A DNA stretch of 60,714 nt from Microvirga arabica (GCF_016811235.1 NZ_JAFBID010000033.1:1-60714); one strand, 5' to 3'; counted from the first letter of the stretch, positions 36,081-44,615 are shown. Notes: generated by a model from the letters alone, not told the origin. Numbers and translations are program-made.

Positions 36081-37886
36081 TTACCCGCCGTTCTGCTTCG
36101 GCGCCTCCGCCTGAGGCACAGGGGTATTCTCCGCTGCGGCCGGCTTCGGATCCTCTTCGAGGCCGTTGTCGATCTTCTTGAGGATCTTCACCAGCTCCTC
36201 GTGCTCCGGGTCCGAGTTCTTGGCGTGGTCCCATTGGAACTTCGCCTCGAGCTTGCGGCCGACCTTCCAATAGGCATCGCCAAGGTGGTCGTTGATGGTG
36301 GAGTCGCCCGGCTTCAGCTCCACGGCCTTTTCGAGCTCGCGCACGGCGTCCTCGTAGCGGCCCATGCGGTAATAGGCCCAGCCCAGGGAGTCGATGATCA
36401 TGCCGTCGCGGGGCGCGAGCTCGACGGCCTTGGTGAGCATCTTGAACGCCTCGTCGATATTCATGTTCTGGTCGACCCAGGAATAGGCGAGGTAGTTCAT
36501 CACCTGGGCGCGGGCGGCATTCAGGGTCTCGGGAACCAGCTCCAGGGCCTTCTTCAGATCGGCCTCGCCCTTGTCCCACTGCTTCGAGCGCTCGTAGGAC
36601 GAGCCGCGGTAGAAGAACAGGATCCAGTGGCCGCGCTCGGGCTGGCCGACGAGGTTGATGGCCTTGGTGTAGGTTTCGGCCGCTTCCGCGAACTTCTTGC
36701 GCGAGCGCTGCACGTTGCCGAGCGCCATGACCACGTCCACGTCCTCGGGGTGCTCCTTCATGAGCTTCTCGAGATGCGCGATGGCATCCTCGCCGCGGCC
36801 CATCAGTTCGTAATTGTGCCCAATGGAGATGTCGGCGCTCGTGCGGATCGGCGAGTCTTTGGGGATCCGCGCGAAGATCGCATTGGCGTTGTCGTACTGC
36901 TTCAGACGCTCGTAGACGTCCCCAAGGGTCACGAGGGCCAGCGGGTGATCCGGCTTGAGATCGAGGCCGAGGCGCAGATAGATGATGGCGGTCAGCTCGT
37001 CGCCCTGGGAGTTGCCCACCACGCCGAGGCCGTAGAGTAGCTCCGCCGCTCCGTCCTGCGCGTTGTTCACGAGCGGCATGAGGGGCTTGCCCTCCTCAAG
37101 CGCCTTCATGGCGGAGCGCACGATCGGATGGCGCGGCGCCGCCTCGTCGAACGCCTTGTAGACCTTCAGGGCTTCGTCCTTGCGACCGCGCTTGGCGAGG
37201 AAGCGACCATAGGCATCGACAACCTGCAGGGTGTTGCGCTCGCCCTCATAGGCCGCCTTGAAGCGCTTCTCCGCCTCGGCCGCATTGCCGGTCACGTCGG
37301 CGATGAGGGCAGCATGGTACTCGCGGAACTGGTCGAAGGCGCGCTCGTTCTTGAGCTTGTCGACGGTGGCGAGCGCCTGCTTGCCGTCCTTGGAGCCGGC
37401 GAAGGTCCAGGCGGAGAGAAGCGTCGCCGTGAGATCCGCCTGACGGCCACGGATGCTCTTGGAGAGCCGGGCCCGGGCATCGGCATATTTCTGGGTCTTG
37501 ATGGCACGCACGCTGAGGGCGAACTGAGCGAGGTTGTTCGAGCCGTCCTGCGTCGAAAGGCGCTCCGCCGCCCGGATTGCGTCCGGCATGGAGCCGTTGG
37601 CCAGGAAGGCCACGAAGGCGCGCTCCAGAAGCTCCTGGTTGCGAGGATCGTCCTGGATGGCCTGGCGGAAGAAGAGCGTTGCAGCCTCCGTGTCCCGCGC
37701 CGAACCCGCCACATAGGCCGACAGGAAATTGCCCTCAAGGCTCTGAGCAGGCTGCAGAACGTCATCCCCGGCGGCATTGGCTACGGCAGCAGGAGAGGCC
37801 AGCATGGTGGCCGCCATCAGGATCAGGGCAGGCAAGCCCTTGCGGGACTTCAAAATTTTCAAGGTGGGCACGAAGCGCGGCTCCAA
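36081..37886 (-). CDS. Exported tetratricopeptide-repeat protein
   Basis: A 601-residue protein made largely of TPR units. The N-terminus is a signal sequence (basic KSRKGL, then PALILMAATMLAS, cleavage near NAAG), so it is predicted to be periplasmic or envelope-bound. TPR-type helical pairs run from about residue 65 to 560; clear examples are DHPLALVTLGDVYERLKQY and DSTINDHLGDAYWKVGRKLE. The C-terminal tail is low-complexity (KPAAAENTPVPQ). TPR proteins act as scaffolds; no partner is visible in the neighbourhood. Confidence 0.85.
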   Translation of the reverse strand: MEPRFVPTLKILKSRKGLPALILMAATMLASPAAVANAAGDDVLQPAQSLEGNFLSAYVAGSARDTEAATLFFRQAIQDDPRNQELLERAFVAFLANGSMPDAIRAAERLSTQDGSNNLAQFALSVRAIKTQKYADARARLSKSIRGRQADLTATLLSAWTFAGSKDGKQALATVDKLKNERAFDQFREYHAALIADVTGNAAEAEKRFKAAYEGERNTLQVVDAYGRFLAKRGRKDEALKVYKAFDEAAPRHPIVRSAMKALEEGKPLMPLVNNAQDGAAELLYGLGVVGNSQGDELTAIIYLRLGLDLKPDHPLALVTLGDVYERLKQYDNANAIFARIPKDSPIRTSADISIGHNYELMGRGEDAIAHLEKLMKEHPEDVDVVMALGNVQRSRKKFAEAAETYTKAINLVGQPERGHWILFFYRGSSYERSKQWDKGEADLKKALELVPETLNAARAQVMNYLAYSWVDQNMNIDEAFKMLTKAVELAPRDGMIIDSLGWAYYRMGRYEDAVRELEKAVELKPGDSTINDHLGDAYWKVGRKLEAKFQWDHAKNSDPEHEELVKILKKIDNGLEEDPKPAAAENTPVPQAEAPKQNGG

Positions 37887-38020
37887 TCATCGCAGCATCT
37901 CATCAGAGGGAGATGTGCGCCAAATCAGGCCGGAGAATGGCGCCTCCCTCGGGACGCCGCAAGGGGACAATTGCCGCTGGGGCGTAAAAGCCTCGTGAGG
38001 GGGTAGGATTAGAAGCGCCC

Positions 38021-38158
38021 TGTCATTCCGGGGCAACCATAGGTCGAGCCCGGAATCCATAAGCACGACGCCTCAGGAAAGAGAGCAGTAGCTCCCGTTC
38101 TATTCTGCATTGTCAGCGGTTATGGATTCCGGGCTCCGCTCCACGGCTCGGAATGACA
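38021..38158. repeat. Family B palindromic element, copy B2
   Basis: About 138 bp. The ends are TGTCATTCCGGGG and CTCGGAATGACA, with terminal hairpins built from CCGG-rich arms (ATTCCGGG / CCCGGAAT, the right one slightly degenerate). The design matches B1 at 9620-9756. The element lies in the tandem gap between the start of the TPR gene and the end of etf-QO, within a 288-bp stretch that holds nothing else I can support. Confidence 0.8.
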
Positions 38159-38174
38159 GAGGTACGGTTAAGCC

Positions 38175-39839
38175 TCACATATTCACATAGTTCGGCCCGC
38201 CACCGCCCTCGGGCGTCACCCAGTTGATGTTTTGGTTGGGATCCTTGATGTCGCAGGTTTTGCAGTGGACGCAGTTCTGGGCGTTGATCTGGTAGCGCAC
38301 ACCCCCCTCGCCTTCGACCCACTCATAGACCCCCGCCGGGCAGTAGCGCTGCGACGGGCCACCGAACACATCGTGCTCGGAGCCTTTCTGCAGGCCCATG
38401 TCCTTGACCTTGAGATGGACCGGCTGGTCCTCCTCGTGGTTGGTGTTGGACAGGAACACCGAGGACAGCTTGTCGAAGGTGAGCACCCCGTCGGGCTTGT
38501 CGTACTTGATCGGCTTTACCTGGGAGAGCGGGAGCAGGCATTCGTGGTCGGGCTTGCCGTGGCTCATGGTGCCGAAGGGCGACCAGTTGAAGATCTCGGT
38601 CAGCCACATGTCGAGGCCACCCAAGGCCACGCCGGCCGTCGTGCCGTATTTCGACCAGAGCGGCTTCACGTTGCGCACGCGCTTGAGGTCGTAGCCGATG
38701 GGCGAGGAACGCCAGGATTCCTCATAAGAAGCGACCTCATCATGCGCCCGTCCCGCCTGAAGTGCCGCGAACACGTGATCGGCGCAGAGCATGCCCGACA
38801 GGATCGCGTTGTGGCTGCCTTTGATGCGCGGCACGTTGACGAAGCCCGCCGAGTCGCCCACGAGGCAGCCGCCCGGGAACGAAAGGCGCGGCACCGACTG
38901 CCAGCCGCCTTCCATGATGGCGCGCGCGCCGTAGCCGATGCGCTTTCCGCCCTCGAACACGTCGCGCACCATCGGGTGCGTCTTGAAGCGCTGGAACTCG
39001 TCGAAGGGCGACAGGGTCGGGTTCTTGTAGTTGAGGTGCACCACGAAGCCGACGGACACGAGATTATCGTCGAAGTGATAGAGCCAGGAGCCGCCGCCTG
39101 AATTGTTCGGCAGCGGCCAGCCCATGGAATGGCGCACGAGGCCCGGCCGGAACTGCTCGGGCTTGACCTGCCACAGCTCCTTGATGCCGATGCCGTATTT
39201 CTGGTGATCCTTGCCCGCATTCAGGCCGAACCGCTCGACCATCTGCTTGGTGAGCGAGCCGCGGGCGCCCTCGCCGAAGATCGTGTACTTGGCGCGCAGC
39301 TCCATGCCGCGGGTGAAGTTGGCGTTGGGCTCGCCGTTGCGGCTGATGCCCATGTCGCCGGTGGCCACGCCCACCACCTTGCCGTCCTCGATCAGCACCT
39401 CGGCGGCCGGGAAGCCCGGATAGATCTCGACGCCGAGTTCCTCGGCCTTGCGGCCGAGATAGCGGGCGACGTTGCCGAGCGAGCCGATGTAGTTGCCGTG
39501 GTTGTTCATGAGCTTGGGCATGAACATGTTGGGCAGGACCACGCCGCCGGCATGGCCCAGATACATGAACTGGTCGGCCGTGACCTCGGTCTTGAGTGGG
39601 CGGTCCGGATCGGAGCGCCACTCGGGCAGGAGGCCGTCGAGCCCGATCGGGTCGATCACGGCGCCGGACAGGATATGCGCGCCGACTTCGGAGCCCTTCT
39701 CCACCACCACGACGGAAATGTCTGAGCCCGCCTCGGCAGCCTGCTGCTTGAGCCGGATGGCAGTGGCCAAGCCTGCGGGACCCGCGCCCACGACGACGAC
39801 GTCGAATTCCATCGATTCACGAGCGGGCAGATCGGACAT
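38175..39839 (-). CDS. etfD: Electron transfer flavoprotein-ubiquinone oxidoreductase
   Basis: A 554-residue membrane-associated enzyme passing electrons from acyl-CoA dehydrogenases, via ETF, to ubiquinone. It has the FAD motif VVVGAGPAGLATAIRLKQ near the N-terminus, GARGSLTKQM, NVPRIKGSHNAILSGM, and a C-terminal [4Fe-4S] cysteine set (CPAGVYEW and QNCVHCKTCDIKDP). All parts of the family are present at full length. The ATG at 39839 is set by AGGAGG eight bases upstream (a TTG one codon earlier is in frame). A 24-bp perfect dyad lies 135-158 bp upstream, shared with the divergent ogt gene. Confidence 0.96.
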   Translation of the reverse strand: MSDLPARESMEFDVVVVGAGPAGLATAIRLKQQAAEAGSDISVVVVEKGSEVGAHILSGAVIDPIGLDGLLPEWRSDPDRPLKTEVTADQFMYLGHAGGVVLPNMFMPKLMNNHGNYIGSLGNVARYLGRKAEELGVEIYPGFPAAEVLIEDGKVVGVATGDMGISRNGEPNANFTRGMELRAKYTIFGEGARGSLTKQMVERFGLNAGKDHQKYGIGIKELWQVKPEQFRPGLVRHSMGWPLPNNSGGGSWLYHFDDNLVSVGFVVHLNYKNPTLSPFDEFQRFKTHPMVRDVFEGGKRIGYGARAIMEGGWQSVPRLSFPGGCLVGDSAGFVNVPRIKGSHNAILSGMLCADHVFAALQAGRAHDEVASYEESWRSSPIGYDLKRVRNVKPLWSKYGTTAGVALGGLDMWLTEIFNWSPFGTMSHGKPDHECLLPLSQVKPIKYDKPDGVLTFDKLSSVFLSNTNHEEDQPVHLKVKDMGLQKGSEHDVFGGPSQRYCPAGVYEWVEGEGGVRYQINAQNCVHCKTCDIKDPNQNINWVTPEGGGGPNYVNM

Positions 39840-39973
39840 CAATTTTCCTCCTGGTACGCGGCTTTAGCGATTGAAGAGACAGATCGTTTACATATGAACA
39901 ATCTGCTCGAATTCTCAAGCCATTCTAATCAAGACATTGTCCTAGCTTCATTGGAACAAGGCTGGAAGTTCTC

Positions 39974-39997
39974 TTTCCGCATAAGGTTATGCGGAAA
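39974..39997. promoter_or_regulatory. Perfect 24-bp dyad between etfD and ogt
   Basis: TTTCCGCATAA (39974-39984), a GG centre, TTATGCGGAAA (39987-39997): 11-bp perfect arms with a 2-bp centre. It lies in the 240-bp divergent gap, 135 bp from etfD and about 83 bp from ogt. Such a tight symmetric site is typical of dimeric repressors (TetR, MarR or GntR type). The sequence is not one of the operators I know. Flanks are AT-richer than the genes. Confidence 0.6.
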
Positions 39998-40079
39998 CAC
40001 AATAAACGCCTTTGCCCTGCGCAACCGACCCGATGAACCAAGCAGTTGTTCGGCAAGGATGGGAGGTTTACAAAGGAGC

Positions 40080-40646
40080 ATGCAGGACCATCCGTCCACC
40101 CATACGGCGTTCTATACGCTGTTCGAGACAGCCATCGGCCTCTGCGGGCTGGCGTGGAACGAGCGTGGCGTGACTGGCTTTCAGCTTCCCGAGGACGATC
40201 CATCCAGCACCCGCAACCGCATCGCCAAGCGGTTTCCAGGTATTGTCGAGACCTCGCCGCCCTCGGACATCCAGCGCATCATCGCTGATGTGACGGCTCT
40301 GCTTCAGGGTGAGGCGCGCAGTCTGTCCGCCGTGCCGCTGGACATGAACGGAGTGTCGGACTTCGACCGCCGCGTTTACGAAGTGGCTCGCAGCATTCCA
40401 CCGGGCCGGGTGCTGACCTATGGCGAGGTTGCATCGCGCCTCGGCATCGACAACGCCCGGGCGGTCGGCCAGTCCCTTGGGCGCAATCCGTTTGCCGTCA
40501 TCGTGCCGTGCCATCGGGTCGTCGCGGCGGACGGCAAGCTCGGAGGTTTCTCGGCCAATGGCGGCGCCTCGACCAAGCTCCGCCTCCTTGCCATCGAGGG
40601 TGCCAGACGCGACGAGAGCCCGACCCTCTTCGACCTGATTTCTTAA
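40080..40646 (+). CDS. ogt: Methylated-DNA--protein-cysteine methyltransferase
   Basis: A 188-residue suicide repair protein that takes the methyl group from O6-methylguanine or O4-methylthymine onto its own cysteine. The active-site motif VPCHRV is near residue 142-146, preceded by IPPGRVLTYGEVASRLG and NARAVGQSLGRNP with the Arg finger and helix-turn-helix. The start is the ATG at 40080, preceded by AAAGGAG very close to it; ATG 40059 is the alternative. There is no N-terminal Ada methylphosphotriester domain, so it is the short Ogt/MGMT type. It is divergent from etfD. Confidence 0.93.
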   Translation: MQDHPSTHTAFYTLFETAIGLCGLAWNERGVTGFQLPEDDPSSTRNRIAKRFPGIVETSPPSDIQRIIADVTALLQGEARSLSAVPLDMNGVSDFDRRVYEVARSIPPGRVLTYGEVASRLGIDNARAVGQSLGRNPFAVIVPCHRVVAADGKLGGFSANGGASTKLRLLAIEGARRDESPTLFDLIS

Positions 40647-40717
40647 GAGAATAAGATCCCTTGGGTTCTTTGCGGGCTTGAGTTGTCCACAGCCCCTGGA
40701 ATGCTTACATACGGATC

Positions 40718-41536
40718 ATGCAGGATCTCCCCTCTGATCGCGATGCTCTTCAGGCGCTGCTCGACTTCCATGTCGAGGCAGGCGTCGATCTCGCGCTCGA
40801 CGAGACCCCGCATAATCGCTTCGCGGAACCCAAGGCGGAAGCCGCCAAGCCTCAGGCCCCCAAAGCTCCTCCCGCTCAGCCGGCGCCCTCCCCCCGAGCC
40901 CTTCCAAAGGCCGCCGCCAGTGCGCCCGAGGAGGTGGCAAGCCTCGCCCGCGAGCAGGCCCGCCACGCGCAATCCCTTGAGGAACTTGAGGCGATCCTGG
41001 CAGGCTTCGACGGCTGCGCCCTGAAATTCTCCGCCAAGAACCTCGCTTTTGCCGACGGCAACCCGGAAGGCCGGGTGATGCTGGTGGGCGAGGCGCCCGG
41101 CGCCGACGAGGACCGGATCGGCAAGCCCTTCATGGGCCGCTCCGGCCAGCTGCTCGACCGGATGCTCGCCACCATCGGCCTCGACCGATCCCAGGTCTAT
41201 GTCGCCAACATCGTGCCCTGGCGTCCGCCGGGCAACCGTACGCCGACGCCCCAGGAAATTGCGATCTGCAAGCCCTTCATCGCGCGGCAGATCGAGCTGG
41301 CATCGCCTGAATTCCTGCTCTGCCTCGGCGGGCCCGCCGCCCAGAACCTGCTCGGCGTTAAGGACGGCATCCTGCGCACCCGCGGCCGCTGGTTCACCTA
41401 CAAGGCCGATGACGGGCGCGAGATCAAGGCGCTGCCGACCCTGCACCCGGCCTATCTGCTGCGCCAGCCCTTGCAGAAGCGTCTCGGCTGGCGCGATTTC
41501 CAGGCTCTGCGACGGGCCTTGGACGGGCGCGACTAG
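40718..41536 (+). CDS. Uracil-DNA glycosylase, family 4-like without the usual Fe-S cysteine set
   Basis: A 272-residue UDG-superfamily protein. The first 85 residues form a Pro/Ala-rich tail (PQAPKAPPAQPAPS). The catalytic domain has motif A-like LVGEAPGADEDRIGKPFMG and SGQLLDRML, then NIVPWRPPGNRTPTPQE and the motif B HPAYLLRQP. Canonical family 4 enzymes carry four Fe-S cysteines; this protein has only three Cys in total, and the usual VKC before RPPGNR reads VPW. It therefore looks like a cluster-less relative of family 4, as reported for some rhizobial UDGs (from memory, not checked). Confidence 0.85.
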   Translation: MQDLPSDRDALQALLDFHVEAGVDLALDETPHNRFAEPKAEAAKPQAPKAPPAQPAPSPRALPKAAASAPEEVASLAREQARHAQSLEELEAILAGFDGCALKFSAKNLAFADGNPEGRVMLVGEAPGADEDRIGKPFMGRSGQLLDRMLATIGLDRSQVYVANIVPWRPPGNRTPTPQEIAICKPFIARQIELASPEFLLCLGGPAAQNLLGVKDGILRTRGRWFTYKADDGREIKALPTLHPAYLLRQPLQKRLGWRDFQALRRALDGRD

Positions 41537-41613
41537 GCGACCTTTCGGAACCGGTTCATATGCTTACGCCTTAAGCTCCTGCAGTGGCTCGTACTGCGGC
41601 TGGAAGGTGAACG

Positions 41614-42480
41614 ATGCGCTGGCAAGACTTTCGAACCTCGTCCAATGTGGAAGACCGCCGCGGCATGGGCATGGCGGGCGGCGGAGGGCTCGGAATAGGC
41701 GCCATGGTAATCCTCGGCCTTGTGGGCTGGGCCCTTGGTATCGACCCTCGCATCCTCATCGGCGGCGCCGAGATGATCGCGGGCGGAGGCTCCGGCTACC
41801 AGCAGCAGCAACAGGGCCGGCAGGGCGCGCCGCAGGACGAGATGGGCCGTTTTGCCTCCGCCATTCTCGGCAACACGGAAGACGTCTGGAACACCGTGCT
41901 GCCCCAGCAGGCCAATCGCCAGTATCAGGCTCCGAAACTCGTGCTCTTCTCCGGCCAGACCCGGTCCGGCTGCGGCGGCGCGCAATCGGCCATGGGGCCG
42001 TTCTATTGCCCGCTCGACCAGACCATCTACATTGACCTCAGCTTCTTCCAAGAAATGCAGAGCCGCTTCCGTGCGGGAGGCGACTTCGCTTACGCCTATG
42101 TGCTCGCCCACGAGGTCGGCCACCATGTGGAAAACGTGCTCGGCATCCTGCCCCGCGTGCAGGAGCGTCAGCAGCAGGTCAGCCGGACGGAAGGCAACCA
42201 GCTCTCCGTACGCGTCGAGCTGATGGCCGACTGCCTTGCCGGCGTGTGGGCGCATCATTCCAACCAGCGCTGGCAGTCCCTGGAGCAGGGCGACATTGAG
42301 GAGGCCATCCGGGCCGCGGAGGCCATCGGCGACGACCGGCTGCAGAAGCAGTCACAGGGTCGCGTCGTGCCGGACAGCTTCACCCATGGCTCCTCCGAAC
42401 AGCGCATGCGCTGGCTCACCACGGGATTGAAGACCGGACAGGTTCAGGCCTGCGATACGTTCCGTGCGAGCAGGCTTTAA
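41614..42480 (+). CDS. Neutral zinc metallopeptidase (YpfJ-type)
   Basis: A 288-residue protein of the putative neutral zinc metallopeptidase family. A single membrane helix (MVILGLVGWALGI, about 31-45) follows an N-terminal basic segment. A Gln-rich linker leads to the peptidase domain, with YYCPLDQT-like FYCPLDQTIYIDL, the zinc motif AHEVGHHVENVLG (His about 166 and 170), and VELMADCLAGVWAHH with the third ligand. Physiological substrates are unknown for the family. It is followed by a family E repeat. Confidence 0.9.
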   Translation: MRWQDFRTSSNVEDRRGMGMAGGGGLGIGAMVILGLVGWALGIDPRILIGGAEMIAGGGSGYQQQQQGRQGAPQDEMGRFASAILGNTEDVWNTVLPQQANRQYQAPKLVLFSGQTRSGCGGAQSAMGPFYCPLDQTIYIDLSFFQEMQSRFRAGGDFAYAYVLAHEVGHHVENVLGILPRVQERQQQVSRTEGNQLSVRVELMADCLAGVWAHHSNQRWQSLEQGDIEEAIRAAEAIGDDRLQKQSQGRVVPDSFTHGSSEQRMRWLTTGLKTGQVQACDTFRASRL

Positions 42481-42495
42481 GCTCGTTGAAAAAAC

Positions 42496-42597
42496 CGTCA
42501 TCCCGGACGGCGTAAGCCGATCCGGGATCGTATCCACGATTAGGCGCTATTCTCGTCAAGCGATCCCGGATCTTCGCTGCGCTCCGTCCGGGATGAC
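42496..42597. repeat. Family E palindromic element, copy E1 (uninterrupted)
   Basis: About 102 bp. The ends are CGTCATCCCGGACGGCG and CGTCCGGGATGAC, and each end is a hairpin with ATCCCGGA / TCCGGGAT arms. The centre reads TTAGGCGCTATTCTCGTC without a break. It serves as the empty-site reference for the interrupted copy E2 at 23318-23555. Tandem gap before moaB. Confidence 0.85.
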
Positions 42598-42657
42598 ACC
42601 GGTGGCAGGAGGCTCGCGCCTCGGCTACAAAGATGTCGATTACATCAGAGTCTTCCC

Positions 42658-43212
42658 ATGCCCGGCATCGACGAAACGCTCCCTTTCATCCCGCTCGGCA
42701 TCGCCGTGCTGACCGTATCCGACACGCGTTCGCTGGAGGAGGACAAATCCGGCGCCACACTGGCGGAGCGGCTCATCAAAGCGGGACACAAGCTGGCCGA
42801 CCGCGCCATCGTGACGGACGACGTGGACGCGATCCGCGGCAAGGTGCAGGGCTGGATCGCCGATCCCACGGTTGATGTGGTCATCACCACGGGCGGCACG
42901 GGCTTCACCGGGCGCGACGTGACGCCGGAGGCCATCGAGCCCCTGTTCGACAAGCGGATGGAAGGCTTTTCCGCCGTCTTCCACCGCATCTCCTACGACA
43001 AGTTCGGCACCTCGACGATTCAGTCGCGAGCCACCGCCGGCGTGATCGGCACGACCTTCGTGTTCGTGCTGCCGGGCTCACCCGGCGCCTGCAAGGACGC
43101 CTGGGACGGCATCCTGGCCAATCAGCTCGATTACCGGCACCGGCCGTGCAATTTCGTCGAGATCATGCCGCGCCTGGACGAGCACCTGAAGCGAGGCAAG
43201 CTCAAGGCCTGA
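42658..43212 (+). CDS. moaB: Molybdenum cofactor biosynthesis protein B
   Basis: A 184-residue MoaB/Mog-fold protein that acts on molybdopterin (adenylylation) in Moco synthesis. Signatures are LTVSDTRSLEEDKSG, VVITTGGTGFTGRDVTPEA and LPGSPGACKDAWDGIL. Length and motifs are those of MoaB rather than the longer MogA/MoeA fusion. No other Moco gene is in the window. Confidence 0.92.
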   Translation: MPGIDETLPFIPLGIAVLTVSDTRSLEEDKSGATLAERLIKAGHKLADRAIVTDDVDAIRGKVQGWIADPTVDVVITTGGTGFTGRDVTPEAIEPLFDKRMEGFSAVFHRISYDKFGTSTIQSRATAGVIGTTFVFVLPGSPGACKDAWDGILANQLDYRHRPCNFVEIMPRLDEHLKRGKLKA

Positions 43213-43230
43213 GGACGCGGGTTCTCGGCC

Positions 43231-43992
43231 TCACACGAGCGACACCGCCTCAGCGATCGTGGAGTCGAGGACAAGATCGTCGCATGCTCCCATGAGCCAG
43301 AGGTGATCGACGGTGATTTGCAAAATCGTGCGATCCCACCAGCGATCAATGAGGGACGCGAGCGCCGCCGTCTCTACGGCATCGAGATCGTCTATGAGAT
43401 TGTAGAGACCGACCACATAGAGATCGGTTTCGCGGCAGCCCAACCTGCGCTGAATGTGCCGGAAGACGTTCTCGCCTTTCCGGTTTTCAGGATAGGCGCG
43501 AAGATAAAGCCTTCCGCGATTCACATTGCCGGAGAACAATCCGCGCAGGGCGACATGGACCGGCCCGATCTTGACGAGTTCCTGCCGCTGCATCGGGGAA
43601 AGAACAGGCGGCTCTCCGCTCGAGAGCGAGCCGCAGATCGTTGCATGCAGCTTGTCCTTGCGTCTGTCGAGCAGATCCCAGGCGATCTTGTGGGCGAACG
43701 GCGCCGCTCTCAGGGCCTCGTTCAACGCGCGATAAGCTGGCGATCCGAACAGCAGATCGCCGGAGATGGGCAGCACGAGAGAAAACACCCTCTCATGCCG
43801 GCCCATCACGTAGGACGAGCCCTCCCGCGTCCTGATCACACGCGGATGATCCGGTGCCACGAGCGGCAGATGGGCAAGCCGGTAGGTCTCATCGAGGACG
43901 AGCCCTTCGCCGGAGGTGAAGCGCGTCCGGCTGCGCTCGTAGCCGAGTTCGGCATCGTCGCAGAACACGTGTGCAGGCGGAGAATCGTTCAT
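43231..43992 (-). CDS. Unknown protein with partial 2H phosphoesterase-like features
   Basis: A 253-residue soluble protein of no family I can name. Part of it resembles the 2H phosphoesterase fold: KLHATICGSL gives one H-x-T motif, and about 30 residues later VHVALRGLFSGN-RGRLYLRAYPE matches the strand pair after it. The second H-x-T site is not found; the equivalent stretch reads DLYVVGLYNLIDD. If the relation is real, one catalytic His has been lost. It starts 7 bp after the stop of the short glycosyltransferase gene, so the two form an operon. The role is unknown. Confidence 0.55.
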   Translation of the reverse strand: MNDSPPAHVFCDDAELGYERSRTRFTSGEGLVLDETYRLAHLPLVAPDHPRVIRTREGSSYVMGRHERVFSLVLPISGDLLFGSPAYRALNEALRAAPFAHKIAWDLLDRRKDKLHATICGSLSSGEPPVLSPMQRQELVKIGPVHVALRGLFSGNVNRGRLYLRAYPENRKGENVFRHIQRRLGCRETDLYVVGLYNLIDDLDAVETAALASLIDRWWDRTILQITVDHLWLMGACDDLVLDSTIAEAVSLV

Positions 43993-43999
43993 GGGCGGC

Positions 44000-44491
44000 T
44001 CAGCCGAACACCGGATCGCGCTCGATGGTGGCAGAGAGCCGCACGGGCATGCGGGCCCTTACCTCGTTCAGCAGCACCCGGCGGTGAACAAGATCGCCGG
44101 CCCGTACCTTCACATCCGCAAACAGATTGGTGAGAGCACGCGCCACGCCTGCCCGCCGACGCCGCATCCGGGCAAGCCCCTGCTCCGGCTTGGACAGGGC
44201 CACGAACCGGTCGAGCACCCGGATCCAGCCTTCCTGCGGAATGTCACCATCATCGAGGCACAGGAGCCAGTCGCACCGCGCCGCTCGCGCGCCCTCGGCC
44301 CAGGAGCCGCGCTCGGCCACCACAAGGGTTGCGCCGGCGGCATCAGCAACCTTCGCCAAGACTTCGTCCTGCCTGTCCACTAGGATCACGGCATCACCGA
44401 TCAAGCCTTCGGCCACGGCGGGGACAAGGGCACTCAAGGTGGCGGCCAGGGCCTCGGGCCCGTGGGTCACGCGTACGAGAACGGTAATCAT
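44000..44491 (-). CDS. Short GT2/GT-A-like glycosyltransferase
   Basis: A 163-residue protein with the start of a GT-A fold: ITVLVRVTHGPEALAATL, then a strand with ILVDRQD, and LLCLDDGDIPQEGWI, where the Asp-rich LDDGD could be the metal site. Family GT2 proteins are usually 250 residues or more, so this is a short or truncated version. The ATG at 44491 (MITVLV) starts the fold; codons upstream overlap the promoter region of the next gene. It forms an operon with the 2H-like gene. Confidence 0.65.
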   Translation of the reverse strand: MITVLVRVTHGPEALAATLSALVPAVAEGLIGDAVILVDRQDEVLAKVADAAGATLVVAERGSWAEGARAARCDWLLCLDDGDIPQEGWIRVLDRFVALSKPEQGLARMRRRRAGVARALTNLFADVKVRAGDLVHRRVLLNEVRARMPVRLSATIERDPVFG

Positions 44492-44550
44492 ATGAACACT
44501 ATAGCCCTTCTCCGGCAGTCCGTCGCCAGAACATTTCGGCCGATCCCATC

Positions 44551-44580
44551 TTGATTTTGTTCCTGTTTTGTTCCTAAACT
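44551..44580 (+). promoter_or_regulatory. Sigma70-type promoter with LexA (SOS) box for the radical SAM gene
   Basis: A -35 TTGATT (44551-44556), an 18-bp spacer and a -10 TAAACT (44575-44580). In the spacer lies GTTC (44559-44562), exactly 7 bases, then GTTC (44570-44573). GTTC-N7-GTTC is the LexA-binding direct repeat of alphaproteobacteria. LexA bound here would block RNA polymerase, giving DNA-damage induction of the gene starting at 44616. Confidence 0.7.
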
Positions 44581-44615
44581 TGCAGCTTCCGGTAACAGAT
44601 TCGCCCGAGGCCATC

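Noticed and set aside
39954..39968. GAAC-N7-GAAG near the etfD/ogt gap as a LexA box
   Set aside because: The last base of the second half-site is wrong and the word is next to, not within, a recognisable promoter; the 24-bp dyad is the stronger signal there.
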